A stretch of DNA of 64,000 nt from Methylobacterium gossipiicola (GCF_900113485.1 NZ_FOPM01000007.1:1-64000); one strand, 5' to 3'; positions 1 to 9,633 are shown, numbered from the stretch's first letter. Made by a program: numbers and translations. Notes: generated by a model not told the origin, from the sequence alone.

Positions 1-522
1 GTCATGGCCGACCGGGAGCGGGCCGGTCGCGCGGCCTCTCCGATGGCGGCCGTGCTCGACAGCCAGAGCGTGAAGACCACCGAGAGTGGCGGGCCGCGCG
101 GCGACGACGCTGGAAAGACGGTCAAGGGCCGCAAGCGCCGGGCCCTGGTCGATACGGACGGGCGCGCCCTCGTGCTCGATCCGCAGGCCGCCGACATCCA
201 GGATCGCGATGGGGCCGGACCGGTGCTGCGCCCGTCGCGGCGAACGCTTCCGTTCATCGTCAAGGTCTTCGCCGATGCGGACCACGCTGGCGACAGACCC
301 GCGACCGCCACGAGCATCACCGTCGCGATCGTGCGTAAACCCGAGGATCAAGTTGGCTTTGCCGTGCATCCGCGTCGATGGGGGGGGGAACGCTTTTTCG
401 GATGGATCCGCCGCAACCGACGCCCCTGGAAGGACCCGGAGGCGACCCTCGCCTCCGCACAAGCCTTCCTCCACGCCGCAGCCGTCATGATCCTCGTTCG
501 AAGGCTGGGGCGAAAAGCATGA
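1..522 (+). mobile_element. IS5-family transposase, C-terminal part (cut by window edge)
   Basis: The reading frame is open from the first base, so the gene begins outside the window. The visible 172 residues contain the block DSQSVKTTESGG followed by GRKRRALVDTDGRALVL, which is characteristic of the DDE domain of IS5/IS427-type transposases, and a C-terminal tract with the final catalytic Glu region (ERFFGWIRRNRR). The product would cut and join IS ends. I could not identify the right terminal inverted repeat. Family assignment is from motif memory. Confidence 0.8.
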
Positions 523-593
523 CTTATCGGACGGACTCTCAGCGCGATCAGCATCCAGGTACGCGCCTTCGCCATCAGGTCGCCACCCCCGGC

Positions 594-737
594 TTAAGGT
601 TCGGACGCGATCACGCAGTCGGTGATCGCGCGCGCGTCCGCTCCGCTCATCCCATTTTCCAACACGAAGCCGCTCAGCCGTTCGGAGAGACGTTTGGCGG
701 TCGCCGTGCGGTCGGCTTTCGGATTGGTCTCGCTCAT
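594..737 (-). CDS. small hypothetical protein (47 aa)
   Basis: A short open frame starting at ATG 737, preceded by GTGAAGGG, which can act as a ribosome-binding site. The product is hydrophilic and charged, with no membrane segment or recognisable motif. A longer in-frame start at 815 exists but adds a low-complexity stretch and has no better ribosome-binding site. It sits between an IS fragment and a methyltransferase gene in an accessory-looking edge. It may be a real small gene or chance. Confidence 0.35.
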   Translation of the reverse strand: MSETNPKADRTATAKRLSERLSGFVLENGMSGADARAITDCVIASEP

Positions 738-863
738 CCCTTCACCGGATGGGCCAGTAGGATCCCTGTCTGGATCATAATACGCTTTCATGCAGGTTTG
801 TCGTTGAGAAGCCACGGGGCCTCACAGGCACTCATGAGTAGCTTATTCAGCGCAGACTAATAG

Positions 864-1580
864 TCATCGGCTCGCTAGCGATGCTTGCAAACTATTCCGA
901 GCGTTGGTTACGTATTCGTTTGGATCATAAGCGTCTCGACGAAGAGCTTCCAGGGCGATTGCCATCGAGCCGAGCCCTATCGCGAAGACGCTATGTCTCA
1001 GATAGAGCGCAGTGAATTTTCGCCGCTCATACTTCAAGAATGTTTCAACATTCAGCAATGCGTCATATATCAAGTTGGCGTCATGGAATGCAATGATACA
1101 GTCGGGCGTTACATGACCGAGTACTGCCATGAAATCACGAAAGCATGCGCGGTTGGTGTGCTCACCATCGATAAGGGCGAGATTGGCTTTTGCCGAAACA
1201 ATTTCCGGAGATAGGTCAGAAACATCCAAATCAAACGTTCGCAGTTTGAGCATGCCCGATCGCGGAATGATTTTGCTTAATCCTTCCACCATGCGCGCAG
1301 TAGAGTTGCCTTCGTAATCAAAATCGAGGCCGCGTTCGTCTGGCTGGGAGGGTGGGCGCGGGTCCACAGAAATCACTGAACTACAACGAGGATCCAATAG
1401 ATGCGGTACAAGCGTACCACCGAGATGAGAGCCAACTTCAAGATAGATATAGCGATCAAAATTGTTCCGGACAATATTTTGTATATCTAGAAAACTTGTA
1501 CGATCACCGTCGGTCGATTGCGACTCAACCACAAAAACCTCTGGATCACTTCGCTCAATAAGTTCGATATGCCTCGTCAT
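864..1580 (-). CDS. class I SAM-dependent methyltransferase (Methyltransf_24-like)
   Basis: 238 residues. The N-terminal third carries a Rossmann motif I, YLEVGSHLGGTL, followed by an acidic strand end SVDPRP that would hold the SAM ribose. A later LALIDGEHTNRACFRDF segment and IIAFHDAN match the D-G-x-H and H-D pattern of the Methyltransf_24 family. The substrate cannot be predicted. Base composition is lower in GC than the genes after 2,238, consistent with recent acquisition together with the adjacent IS material. It stands alone with no operon partner. Confidence 0.75.
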   Translation of the reverse strand: MTRHIELIERSDPEVFVVESQSTDGDRTSFLDIQNIVRNNFDRYIYLEVGSHLGGTLVPHLLDPRCSSVISVDPRPPSQPDERGLDFDYEGNSTARMVEGLSKIIPRSGMLKLRTFDLDVSDLSPEIVSAKANLALIDGEHTNRACFRDFMAVLGHVTPDCIIAFHDANLIYDALLNVETFLKYERRKFTALYLRHSVFAIGLGSMAIALEALRRDAYDPNEYVTNARNSLQASLASR

Positions 1581-1639
1581 TTTCCTGTCTCCGTCGTCAT
1601 CATACGAGAATTGAGTACAGTCGCCATTTAGACGCTAAC

Positions 1640-1982
1640 CCTCGAACTGCTGGGTCTTCTTGAGGGCCTGCCGCTCGCGCTGAGCCTGGGCCTGCTTCTC
1701 GAGCTTGCCCTGCTGCTGGGTCTCGAGCGGGCCTCGCGCACGATATCGGCCAACCCGTGCCGGGCGACGTTAAAGGGCGAACGCCTCGTCCAGCAGCCCC
1801 TTCATCGAGATGCCCGACCGGTTCTTCGCAATCAGTTGCACATGCTTGAGCTTAAACTCCTCGACCTCCCCCGTCACCGCATCCACAAGAGTCCTGGGCA
1901 GAGACCCGCGCCAACCTTTTTGGCATTTCTGCCACACGGGGGGAACGGGGAGTTTGGACACAGGTGCCGAGGACGTGGACAC
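1640..1982 (-). pseudogene. decayed accessory gene remnant
   Basis: A 70-residue open frame (1770-1982) ends in KGLLDEAFAL. Past its stop, in another frame, about 34 codons with a Gln/Lys/Glu-rich coiled-coil-like composition (KLEKQAQAQRERQALKKTQQ) end at a stop near 1636. The two pieces read like the body and tail of one broken gene. I cannot name the family. The position between accessory genes and a tRNA gene fits leftover mobile DNA. Confidence 0.35.
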
Positions 1983-2040
1983 AGTCTCGGCCTGTTCACA
2001 CTGGGCTTTGGGCCTAACCTGTTCTCAGTGTTAGGAAAAA

Positions 2041-2116
2041 TGGTGAGCGCGCTGGGGCTCGAACCCAGGACCTACAGATTAAAAGTCCGTTGCTCTACCA
2101 GCTGAGCTACGCGCTC
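2041..2116 (-). tRNA. tRNA-Lys (anticodon TTT)
   Basis: On the minus strand the sequence folds as a 76-nt cloverleaf: acceptor arm GAGCGCG pairing with CGCGCTC, a D-arm containing AGCTCAGCTGG, anticodon loop CTTTTAA giving TTT, and a T-arm with GGTTCGAGCCCC. The 3' CCA is encoded. It borders the accessory segment to its left (minus-strand 3' side), a usual place for integrations, but I found no second copy of its 3' end in the window. Confidence 0.95.
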
Positions 2117-2237
2117 GCGTCCGTGGCGGGGGCTTGTGGCCTGCATCCGCCGGGAAGCGAGGCTCGCAATAGGGGCTCGACGGGTGGGGGTCAACCGCGC
2201 CACATCGCCTTCATGTGGAACGATCGGTCGGGACGTG

Positions 2238-3305
2238 ATGGGTGAGATGGCGCCGGAGGGGCGAGAGGCCGGGGCGTGGCGTCGGTTCGCGGCAATGTTC
2301 GGGGTGTCCGTGGTCGGGTTCGGCCTCGCGGCCATCGGGGTCGTGGCGCTGGCCGATCCCTATGGCCTGCGCGTCGGGCCGGGGCACCGACCCAGCCCCC
2401 TGATGGATGGCAACCAGCGCTTCATGTACCCGCAGGTCGCCCGCAGCGGTCTCTACGACGCGGCGGTGTTCGGCTCCTCCACGGCGCGCCTCCTCGATCC
2501 CGACGATCTCGAAGCGGTGTTCGGCGGGCGCTTCGCCAATCTCGCCATGAACGCCGCGACCCCGTTCGAGCAGGTGTCCCTCGCCCGCGTGTTCCTGCGC
2601 CACGCGACGCCCAAAACCGTGCTGTTCGGCCTCGATGCCAATTGGTGCGCCGCCGATGCCGATGTGAAGCGCCTCACCTTCCGGCCGTTCCCGACTTGGC
2701 TCTACGCCGAGGGCACGCCGTGGAATCTGCTGCGTCAGGTCAACGGCCAGAGCGTCGCCACCGCCGCGCGGGTGTGGCTGAATCGCTGGACCGGCCTGCC
2801 CGAGCGCCTGCGGGCGGATGGGTACGGCGTATTCACCCCGCCCGAGGCGCGCTACGACGCGGCGCGGGCCGCCGCCCATATCCATGGCGGCGGAGCCGCC
2901 CTGCCGGATGCGGCGACGGCCGATCCGCCCCTCGATCCCGTGGACGCGCCGATGCCGGCCCTCGCCTGGCTCGACGGGCTGCTCGGCGAGATGCCGGCGA
3001 AGACGCGGCGCCTCCTCGTCTTCATGCCCGTCCACGTGGCGGCGCAGGGCCTGCCCGGCACGGCCAAGGGCGCGCGCGAGGCCGCCTGCAAGGCGCGGGT
3101 GGCCGAGATCGGCGCCCGGCACGGCGCGCGCGTGGTGGATTTCCGCATCCCCTCCGCGGTCACCACCGAGGACACGAATTACTGGGACGCCCTGCACTAC
3201 CGCCTGCCCATCGCCGGGCGTATCGTCACCGCCCTCGGCGCCGCCGTCGCTACGGGCCGGGACGATCCGCAGGGGTTCTACCGGGTGCTGACGCCGCGCT
3301 CCTGA
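2238..3305 (+). CDS. membrane-anchored SGNH-like hypothetical protein
   Basis: About 355 residues from ATG 2238; an upstream in-frame start at 2136 would run close to the tRNA and has no ribosome-binding site. Residues near 15-40 form one hydrophobic segment, placing the rest in the periplasm. The mature part has a GSSTARL motif early and a WDALHYR motif near the end, spaced like the nucleophile and D-x-x-H of SGNH/AlgX-like hydrolases involved in polysaccharide acetylation. The fold assignment is tentative and no substrate can be named. Confidence 0.6.
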   Translation: MGEMAPEGREAGAWRRFAAMFGVSVVGFGLAAIGVVALADPYGLRVGPGHRPSPLMDGNQRFMYPQVARSGLYDAAVFGSSTARLLDPDDLEAVFGGRFANLAMNAATPFEQVSLARVFLRHATPKTVLFGLDANWCAADADVKRLTFRPFPTWLYAEGTPWNLLRQVNGQSVATAARVWLNRWTGLPERLRADGYGVFTPPEARYDAARAAAHIHGGGAALPDAATADPPLDPVDAPMPALAWLDGLLGEMPAKTRRLLVFMPVHVAAQGLPGTAKGAREAACKARVAEIGARHGARVVDFRIPSAVTTEDTNYWDALHYRLPIAGRIVTALGAAVATGRDDPQGFYRVLTPRS

Positions 3306-3306
3306 A

Positions 3307-3420
3307 TCCGGGATCCCGAAGGGGGCACCCCTTCGGCGGGTGTCGGGCAGAGCCCGACGGTCTCACAGGGCCAGACCTTGGTAGAATTTGCCTGGACCCG
3401 CGAAGGGCTTGCCCTTCGAA
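3307..3420. repeat. intergenic array of three hairpins
   Basis: Three perfect inverted repeats lie in series between the stops of two convergent genes: CCGAAGG/CCTTCGG arms at 3316-3336, GTCGGGC/GCCCGAC at 3342-3358 and CGAAGGGC/GCCCTTCG at 3401-3418. They could terminate both convergent genes, although none is followed by a T-run. The modular look resembles a dispersed palindromic intergenic repeat. Confidence 0.55.
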
Positions 3421-3427
3421 ACCGATG

Positions 3428-4585
3428 TTAGGCGTTGCGTTCGGCTTCGGCCTTCGCCCAGGCGTCGCGGGTTTCGTCGCAGAAATCGGCGAGGCGGCCG
3501 GCCGCGATGGCGGCGCGCATCCCGGCCATGAGCTCCTGATAATAGGCGAGGTTGTTCCAGGTGAGCAGCATCATGCCCAGGATCTCGTCCGTGCGCACGA
3601 GGTGGTGGAGGTAGGCGCGGCTGTAATCCCGTGCCGCCGGGCAGGACGAGGCTTCGTCCAGCGGCCGCGTGTCCTCGCCGTGGCGGGCGTTGCGCAAATT
3701 GATGCGGCCGTGGCGGGTATAGGCGAGGCCGTGGCGCCCGGCCCGGGTCGGCATCACGCAATCGAACATGTCGATGCCGCGCGCCACCGAGCGCATGAGG
3801 TCGTCGGGGGTGCCGACGCCCATGAGGTAGCGCGGCTTGGCTTGCGGCAGGTGCGGCGCCACGGTCTCGATCATCGCCAGCATCACGTCCTGCGGCTCGC
3901 CGACCGCGAGGCCGCCGATGGCGTAGCCCTTGAGGTCGAGGTCCACGAGGGCACGGGCGCTCTCCACCCGCAGGGCCGGAACGTCGCCGCCCTGGACGAT
4001 GCCGAACATCGCCTTGCCCGGCTGTTCGCCGAACTGGACCCGGCAGCGCTCGGCCCAGCGCAGGGACAGGCGCATGGCCTTCTCGATGGTGTCGTGGTCG
4101 GCGGGCAGGCGCACGCACTCGTCGAGCTGCATCTGGATGTCGGAGCCGAGCAGCCCCTGAATCTCGATGGAGCGCTCGGGGCTCATGTGGTGGGTCGAGC
4201 CGTCGACGTGGGAGCGGAAGGTGACGCCCTGCTCGTCGAGCTTTCGCAGCGCCGAGAGCGACATCACCTGGAAGCCGCCGGAATCCGTGAGGATGGGGTG
4301 CGGCCAGTTCATGAAGTGGTGGAGGCCGCCCAGCCGCGCCATGCGCTCGGGGCCGGGGCGCAGCATGAGGTGGTAGGTGTTGCCGAGCACCACGTCGGCG
4401 CCGAGGTCGCGCACCTGCCCCGGATACATCGCCTTCACGGTGGCGGCGGTGCCGACGGGCATGAAGGCCGGCGTGCGGATGACGCCGCGCGGCATGGAGA
4501 TCGCCCCCGTGCGGGCGGTGCCGTCTGTGGCATCCACCCGGAAGGTGAAGTTTTGGGGGAAAGCGGCGGGGGCTGGCTCGGACAT
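3428..4585 (-). CDS. tgt: queuine tRNA-ribosyltransferase
   Basis: 385 residues, normal for bacterial Tgt. It swaps guanine for preQ1 at position 34 of tRNAs with GUN anticodons. The N-terminal half has the [16 protein letters not shown] region and the [10 protein letters not shown] motif holding the catalytic and substrate-binding Asp. The middle has FGIVQGG, and a second DxFDC block ([12 protein letters not shown]) carries the nucleophilic Asp. A zinc site is suggested by [16 protein letters not shown] near the C terminus. It lies 44 bp downstream of queA on the same strand, so the two queuosine genes probably form one transcript. Confidence 0.96.
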   Translation of the reverse strand: MSEPAPAAFPQNFTFRVDATDGTARTGAISMPRGVIRTPAFMPVGTAATVKAMYPGQVRDLGADVVLGNTYHLMLRPGPERMARLGGLHHFMNWPHPILTDSGGFQVMSLSALRKLDEQGVTFRSHVDGSTHHMSPERSIEIQGLLGSDIQMQLDECVRLPADHDTIEKAMRLSLRWAERCRVQFGEQPGKAMFGIVQGGDVPALRVESARALVDLDLKGYAIGGLAVGEPQDVMLAMIETVAPHLPQAKPRYLMGVGTPDDLMRSVARGIDMFDCVMPTRAGRHGLAYTRHGRINLRNARHGEDTRPLDEASSCPAARDYSRAYLHHLVRTDEILGMMLLTWNNLAYYQELMAGMRAAIAAGRLADFCDETRDAWAKAEAERNA

Positions 4586-4629
4586 GACCGCTCCTTAGCA
4601 CCGGAGCGGCGGGCTTGGCACCGACCAGC

Positions 4630-5715
4630 CTATCGCCCGGCCGGAAACAGCAGGCTCGAATCCCCGTACGAATAGAACCGGTAGCCGTGTTCGATGGCGT
4701 GCGCGTAGGCGGCCCGCATGGTCTCCAGCCCCGAGAAGGCCGAGACCAGCATGAACAGGGTCGAGCGCGGCAGGTGGAAGTTGGTCATGAGGGCATCGAC
4801 GGCGCGGATCGGTGTGCCGGGGGTGATGAAGATTTCGGTGGGGCCGGAGAACGGATGCAGCCGGCCCTCCGCGTCGGCGGCGCTTTCGAGGAGGCGCAGG
4901 GCCGTGGTGCCCACCGCCACGACGCGTCCGCCCGCCGCCCGGACGCGATTGAGGGCGTCGGCCGTCTCGCCCGAGAGGTGGCCGATCTCCGCGTGCATGC
5001 GGTGGTCGTCGGTGTCGTCGGCCTTCACGGGCAGGAAGGTGCCGGCGCCGACGTGCAGGGTGACCCGGTGACGCTGGATTCCGGCGGCGTCGAGGTCGGC
5101 GAGAAGAGCTTCGGAGAAGTGCAGGCCCGCCGTCGGGGCGGCGACGGCCCCCGGCGCATCGGCATAGACCGTCTGGTAGTCGGTGGTGTCCCGGGCATCG
5201 GTCGGGCGCTTACCCGCGATGTAGGGCGGCAGGGGCAGGTCGCCGGTGGCCGCGATGGCCGCGTCGAGGTCCGGGCCGCTGAGGTCGAACGCTAGGGTGA
5301 TCTCCCCGGCCTCGCCCTTCTCCACCAGGGTGGCGTCGAGGCCGCCGAGGTCGCACGGCTCGCCGGCGCCCTGGCGGCCGAACACGATCCGGTCGCCCGG
5401 TGCCAGGCGTTTGGCCGGCCGGGCGAAGGCCCGCCAGGTGTCCGGCGCCTCGCGCAGGTGCAGCATCGCCTCCATCCGCAGGCCCGGCGCGCCGGGACGG
5501 TGGCGCACGCCCTTCAGCCGGGCCGGAATCACGCGGGTGTCGTTGAACACCAGGGCGTCGCCGGGCCGCAGCAGACCGGGCAGATCGCGCACGGCCCGGT
5601 CGTCGAGGGCCTCCCCCGGCCGCACCACGAGGAGGCGGCCGGCATCGCGGGGGGTGGGGGGCCGCAGGGCGATGCTCGCCTCGGGCAGCTCGAAATCGAA
5701 GAGGTCGACGCGCAT
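4630..5715 (-). CDS. queA: S-adenosylmethionine:tRNA ribosyltransferase-isomerase
   Basis: 361 residues starting [12 protein letters not shown] at 5715, the canonical QueA start; the longer frame upstream to 5805 is rejected because it lacks homologous sequence. QueA transfers the ribosyl part of SAM onto preQ1-tRNA to make epoxyqueuosine. Diagnostic segments are [13 protein letters not shown], the [11 protein letters not shown] block and [14 protein letters not shown]. Directly followed by tgt, giving a two-gene queuosine operon. Confidence 0.96.
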   Translation of the reverse strand: MRVDLFDFELPEASIALRPPTPRDAGRLLVVRPGEALDDRAVRDLPGLLRPGDALVFNDTRVIPARLKGVRHRPGAPGLRMEAMLHLREAPDTWRAFARPAKRLAPGDRIVFGRQGAGEPCDLGGLDATLVEKGEAGEITLAFDLSGPDLDAAIAATGDLPLPPYIAGKRPTDARDTTDYQTVYADAPGAVAAPTAGLHFSEALLADLDAAGIQRHRVTLHVGAGTFLPVKADDTDDHRMHAEIGHLSGETADALNRVRAAGGRVVAVGTTALRLLESAADAEGRLHPFSGPTEIFITPGTPIRAVDALMTNFHLPRSTLFMLVSAFSGLETMRAAYAHAIEHGYRFYSYGDSSLLFPAGR

Positions 5716-5846
5716 GGCGCGCCAACAGCACGGTTTTTCGTGTCCGATCAATGCCCCGGCGCGAAGGCCGGGAACCGGAGGGCGCCGTTCCGGTTGCCGC
5801 TTCACCCCGCCCGGACAGCCCGGGCGCCCCAGGAGAACGGTCCCGC

Positions 5847-6098
5847 ATGGCCTGGTACGCGTTGAGCCCCCGCGATCCCGCCGATCCGCGCTGGCCCCTG
5901 CCCGAGAGCCCGAGCCTTACCTTGAAGGCCGACGATCCCCAGGACGCGCGCGACAAGTTCATGGCGGCCTATCCGAGCCGACCGTTCGGCACGCCGACCT
6001 CCCCCGTGCCGGATGCCGGGGAGGCCGGATTTCGCGGCGACCCCGACGCCCTCGTGGTGACGCCGACCGCCGAGCCGCCGAGCCCGCCCCGGACCTGA
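5847..6098 (+). CDS. small hypothetical protein (83 aa)
   Basis: Starts [16 protein letters not shown] at ATG 5847, with CAGGAGAA about ten bases upstream as a good ribosome-binding site. Proline-rich and soluble, with no membrane segment and no recognised domain. Followed 41 bp later by another small gene on the same strand, so the pair is probably co-transcribed. It diverges from queA. Confidence 0.6.
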   Translation: MAWYALSPRDPADPRWPLPESPSLTLKADDPQDARDKFMAAYPSRPFGTPTSPVPDAGEAGFRGDPDALVVTPTAEPPSPPRT

Positions 6099-6139
6099 AC
6101 CCCGCCCCGCCTCTCACTCGCGCACCTGGGAGCCGTGTC

Positions 6140-6394
6140 ATGCCCTCGTCCGACCTGAAGCCCCGTCCGCCGCGTCGCCGGGTGACGCTCGATGCGCAGC
6201 TTCTGACCTACTGGGAGCGCGAGGCCACCCGCCTCGAGGCGCTGGCGGCCGCCGCGCGTTTCGGTTGGGTCGCGCGCGGCTATGCCCGCAAGGCCGAACG
6301 CGCCCGGGCACAGGCGGCCCGCAGCGCCGAGCGGGAGGCCGCCCGGGGGCAGGCGCCGGAGGGCGAGCCCGAGGAGACCGAGCAGGCGGCGTGA
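6140..6394 (+). CDS. small Arg/Ala-rich hypothetical protein (84 aa)
   Basis: ATG 6140 opens an 84-residue product with a helical, highly charged Arg/Ala/Glu-rich body (residues 20-80) that could form a coiled coil, and an acidic tail. The N terminus PRPPRRRV is basic. No family is recognised. It follows the 83-residue gene and precedes a cation transporter on the same strand. Confidence 0.5.
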   Translation: MPSSDLKPRPPRRRVTLDAQLLTYWEREATRLEALAAAARFGWVARGYARKAERARAQAARSAEREAARGQAPEGEPEETEQAA

Positions 6395-6521
6395 TCCCGT
6401 CGCGTCGTCCCGCTTGAAATAGCCAAGGCTCAATCGTTCAGCGGCGGGTTCAACCTTTGCCGTGGCCTTGTGGGCGATGGGGGCGCTAAGGCCGGGGCCA
6501 TCGGATCTCGGAACCCCCGCC

Positions 6522-7409
6522 ATGGACCGCACACAGAAAGCCGCCCTCGCGAGCGCCGGGGTCGGCGCCCTCGTCACGGCCATCAAGTTTGCGGCCTTCG
6601 CCCTGACGGGCAGCCTCGCCCTCTACTCGGATGCCCTGGAGAGCATCATAAACGTGGCGGCGGCGGCCTTCGCGTTCGTGGCCCTGCGGGTGGCCGCCCG
6701 CCCGGCCGACGAGGACCACCCCTACGGCCACCACAAGGCCGAGTATTTCTCCGCCGTCATCGAAGGCGCGCTCATCATCGCGGCGGCGATGCTGATCCTG
6801 CGAGAAGCCTTCCACGGCATCCTCGATCCGAAACCCCTCGATGCGCCGATCATGGGTCTGGCGGTGAACGGCGTCGCCACTGTCATCAACGCCGCGTGGG
6901 CCCTCTACCTGTTGGGCCGTGCCAAGGCGTGGCGCTCGCCGGCCCTCGATGCCGATGCCCGGCACGTACTGGCCGACGTGGTGACCTCGGCGGGCGTCCT
7001 CGTCGGCCTCGGCCTCGTGCTGCTCACCGGGGCGGCGGTGCTCGATCCCATCATCGCGGGCCTCGTCGCGCTGAACATCCTGTGGTCGGGCTGGACCATG
7101 GTGCGTGATTCGGTGAGCGGGCTCCTCGACCGCGCCGCGCCGGCCGAGATGGTGAACCAGATCCGCGAACTCATCTCGATCCACGGGGCCGGCGCCCTCG
7201 AGGCGCACGACGTCCGCACCCGCCATGCCGGTCAGGCCACCTTCATCGATTTCCACCTCGTGGTGCCGGGCGAGATGACTGTGCGGGATTCCCACGAGAT
7301 CTGCGACCGCCTCGAAGCGGCCATCGAGGGCGCCGTGGAGGGCGCCGTGGTGGTGATTCACGTGGAACCGGGCGAGCAGGCCAAGGGGCGCGGCGTGCCG
7401 GTGGTGTAG
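6522..7409 (+). CDS. cation diffusion facilitator (CDF) family transporter
   Basis: 295 residues from ATG 6522 (MDRTQKAALASAG). An inner-membrane divalent cation/proton antiporter. The first helices contain the TGSLALYSDALESIINV signature with the metal-binding Asp. The HPYGHHKAEYF cytoplasmic loop and the later DADARHVLADVVTS helix (second metal-binding pair) are also present. The C-terminal 80 residues form the soluble ferredoxin-like domain with DVRTRHAGQATFIDFHL. The metal (Zn, Fe, Mn, Cd or Co) cannot be settled from sequence. It stands alone, convergent with the next gene. Confidence 0.9.
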   Translation: MDRTQKAALASAGVGALVTAIKFAAFALTGSLALYSDALESIINVAAAAFAFVALRVAARPADEDHPYGHHKAEYFSAVIEGALIIAAAMLILREAFHGILDPKPLDAPIMGLAVNGVATVINAAWALYLLGRAKAWRSPALDADARHVLADVVTSAGVLVGLGLVLLTGAAVLDPIIAGLVALNILWSGWTMVRDSVSGLLDRAAPAEMVNQIRELISIHGAGALEAHDVRTRHAGQATFIDFHLVVPGEMTVRDSHEICDRLEAAIEGAVEGAVVVIHVEPGEQAKGRGVPVV

Positions 7410-7442
7410 GGCGGACGGCTCGAAGGGTCCGCCGCGCGAGGC

Positions 7443-8351
7443 TCAACCCGACCGATTCGGCCCCGCAACCGGCCCGATCCGTTCCGCTGCGAACCGCTCC
7501 CGCAGCCAGGTCGCGGCCGGGCCGCAGGGCCGCTGCTTGTGCCAGACCAGTTCCAGGGCGATGGGCCAGTCGCCCTTGTCGAACTGCAGATCCGGCGTGA
7601 CGAGGAAGGGGGCGGTGAGGGATGCGGCGATGACGTGATCGGTGACGAAGGCCCAGCCGATGCCGTGCTTCACCATCTCCAGAATCACCCAGTGGCTCTC
7701 CACCCACCACACCTCGGCGGCGACCCTCAGGCGGCGCTTCTCGGGGCCGTCGCCGCGCGCCGCCACGAGGATCTGGCGGTGGCGCTTCAGTTCCTCCCAG
7801 TCCACCCGCGCCTTCGCGAGGGGGTGATCGCGCCCGCAGACGAGCTTGAGCGGCACCCAGCCGATGGTCTGGAACCCGAGTTCCGTCGGCAGCACCTCCT
7901 GACGCCACATCACGCCGAGGTCGGCGGCCCCCGACTGCACCATGCGGCTGACGTCCTCCATGAGGGGGAACAGCAATTCCAGTTCCACGAACGGGAACGC
8001 CCGGGCGAAATCGGCGAAGAGGGCGCCGAGGGCGTGCTCGGGATAGAGTTCGTCGATGGCGACCACGAGGCGGTTCTCCACCCGGCGCTCCAGGCTGCTC
8101 GCCACGCCGATGAGGTGCTCGCGCCGGTCGAGGACCACGCGCGCCTCGAGGAGCAGCCGCGCCCCCGCCGGGGTGAGCACGGGGTTGCGGCCCGTGCGGT
8201 CGAACAACGCCACCCCGAGATCGGCTTCGAGGTTCGCGACCTGCGTACTGACGGCCGACTGCGCCTTTCGCAGCACCCGGGCCGCGCCGGAGAACGACCC
8301 CGCCTCGGCCGAGGCCACGAACGCCTGAAGCTGGTCGAGGGAGACGGCCAT
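7443..8351 (-). CDS. LysR-family regulator, probable controller of the divergent PACE pump
   Basis: 302 residues. The N terminus has the LysR helix-turn-helix (MAVSLDQLQAFVASAEAGSF, then KAQSAVSTQVANLE), followed by an effector-binding domain from about residue 90. It is transcribed divergently from a PACE-type efflux gene, the same arrangement as aceR-aceI in Acinetobacter, so it probably controls that pump. The 89-bp intergenic region holds a long inverted repeat starting at its own start codon, a likely autoregulatory operator. The ligand is unknown. Confidence 0.88.
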   Translation of the reverse strand: MAVSLDQLQAFVASAEAGSFSGAARVLRKAQSAVSTQVANLEADLGVALFDRTGRNPVLTPAGARLLLEARVVLDRREHLIGVASSLERRVENRLVVAIDELYPEHALGALFADFARAFPFVELELLFPLMEDVSRMVQSGAADLGVMWRQEVLPTELGFQTIGWVPLKLVCGRDHPLAKARVDWEELKRHRQILVAARGDGPEKRRLRVAAEVWWVESHWVILEMVKHGIGWAFVTDHVIAASLTAPFLVTPDLQFDKGDWPIALELVWHKQRPCGPAATWLRERFAAERIGPVAGPNRSG

Positions 8352-8404
8352 CTATCTGATATCCCGATACGTCCTAACTTGCCCCTCGGGGTATCGCAGA
8401 TAGA
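8351..8404. promoter_or_regulatory. LysR operator: long inverted repeat
   Basis: Left arm 8351-8367 (TCTATCTGATATCCCGA) and right arm 8386-8404 (TCGGGGTATCGCAGATAGA) are near-exact reverse complements separated by 18 bp. The repeat spans most of the gap between the LysR start and the divergent efflux gene, as expected for a LysR regulator site. Confidence 0.55.
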
Positions 8405-8440
8405 ACGCCGGAAACTCAAATTCCCCTTCCGGAGCTCATC

Positions 8441-8881
8441 ATGCGCAGCACCCGCGACCGTATCCGCCACGCCCTCCTGTTCGAGGCGTTCGGCCTCCTG
8501 CTCATCATCCCGCTGGGCACCGTGCTGTTCGGCCTGCACGCTTCGGAAATGGGGGTGATCGGCGTCGGCAGCGCCCTGGCGGCGACGGCCTGGAACTACG
8601 TCTACAACCTCGGCTTCGACCGGGTGATGCAGCGGCGCCTCGGGCATACGCGCAAGAGCGTGCCCCTGCGAATGGCCCACGCCGTGCTGTTCGAGGCCGG
8701 GCTGCTGACGATCCTGCTGCCGCCCATCGCCTGGTACCTCGGCATCGGTCTGGCGCAAGCCTTCGTCATGGATCTCGCCATCGCGGCGTTCTACGTGGCC
8801 TACGCCTTCGTCTTCAACCTCGCCTACGACCGCGCCTTCCCGCTGCCGAGCTGGAGCGCCGTTTCGGCCCCGACCGCCTGA
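8441..8881 (+). CDS. PACE-family multidrug/biguanide efflux transporter
   Basis: 146 residues with four hydrophobic segments arranged as two similar halves, each opening with an RxxHALLFE / RMAHAVLFE motif and each containing a W/Y-N-Y/L-A-YD-like segment ([22 protein letters not shown]). This duplicated pair is the hallmark of the bacterial transmembrane pair (PACE) family, whose founder AceI exports chlorhexidine by proton antiport. The last 58 bp overlap the 3' end of lipB tail to tail. Confidence 0.88.
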   Translation: MRSTRDRIRHALLFEAFGLLLIIPLGTVLFGLHASEMGVIGVGSALAATAWNYVYNLGFDRVMQRRLGHTRKSVPLRMAHAVLFEAGLLTILLPPIAWYLGIGLAQAFVMDLAIAAFYVAYAFVFNLAYDRAFPLPSWSAVSAPTA

Positions 8882-9633
8882 TCCCCCATGCGGGTTGCTC
8901 CGAAGATCGCCTCGAACGCGGCCCGCAACTGCATGTCCACCTCCGGAAGGGTCACGAGCTGGCCGAGATCGACGAGGCTGGTGACGCCGTGGCCGGTGAT
9001 GCCGCACGGCACGATGCCGGTGAAATGGCCGAGATCCGGTTCGACGTTGAGGCTGATGCCGTGGAAGCTCACCCAGCGCCGCACGCGGATGCCGATGGCG
9101 GCGATCTTGTCCTCGACGGGCTCGCCGTTCACCTGCCCCTTCTCCGGCCGCCGCACCCAGACGCCGACACGGTCCTCGCGCCGCTCGCCCCGGACGTTGA
9201 AGGCGTCCAGGGTGGCGATGATCCAGCCCTCCAGGGCGGCCACGTAGGCGCGCAGGTCCGTGCGCCGCCGCCCGAGGTCGAGCATCACGTAGGCCACCCG
9301 CTGGCCGGGGCCGTGATAGGTGTATTGCCCGCCCCGGCCCGTGCGGTGGACGGGAAACCGCCCCGGATCGACGAGATCCGCCGCGTTGGCCGAGGTGCCC
9401 GCCGTGTAGAGGGGCGGATGTTCCAGGAGCCACACGCATTCGTCGGCCCGCCCCGCCGCGATCTCGGCGGCCCGCGCCTCCATGGCGGCGACGGCCTCGT
9501 CGTAGGGCACGGGCGCGTCGCTGATCCGCCATTCGACGGGGGGCGACCCCGCCCGCGCGAAAAAGTCCCCCGTTGCGACGCCGAGGCGACGGCCGATTAG
9601 GGGTTCGTTTACCAAGATTTCACCATCGCGCAT
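8824..9633 (-). CDS. lipB: octanoyl-[acyl carrier protein]:protein transferase
   Basis: 269 residues from ATG 9633; the 108 upstream in-frame residues overlap another gene and are rejected. LipB moves octanoyl from ACP to lipoyl domains of 2-oxoacid dehydrogenases and GcvH. Visible motifs are [14 protein letters not shown], the glycine-rich [15 protein letters not shown], and [12 protein letters not shown] followed by IVPCGI, which contains the catalytic Cys; the invariant Lys lies in [11 protein letters not shown]. Its start is separated by only 67 bp from a divergent FliN-like gene. Confidence 0.95.
   Translation of the reverse strand: MRDGEILVNEPLIGRRLGVATGDFFARAGSPPVEWRISDAPVPYDEAVAAMEARAAEIAAGRADECVWLLEHPPLYTAGTSANAADLVDPGRFPVHRTGRGGQYTYHGPGQRVAYVMLDLGRRRTDLRAYVAALEGWIIATLDAFNVRGERREDRVGVWVRRPEKGQVNGEPVEDKIAAIGIRVRRWVSFHGISLNVEPDLGHFTGIVPCGITGHGVTSLVDLGQLVTLPEVDMQLRAAFEAIFGATRMGDQAVGAETALQLGSGKARS

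Noticed and set aside
2276..4675. 799-codon plus-strand frame across two genes
   Set aside because: Arg/Pro/Ala/Gly shadow caused by high GC; the real genes on both strands (SGNH-like protein, tgt) have clear motifs.
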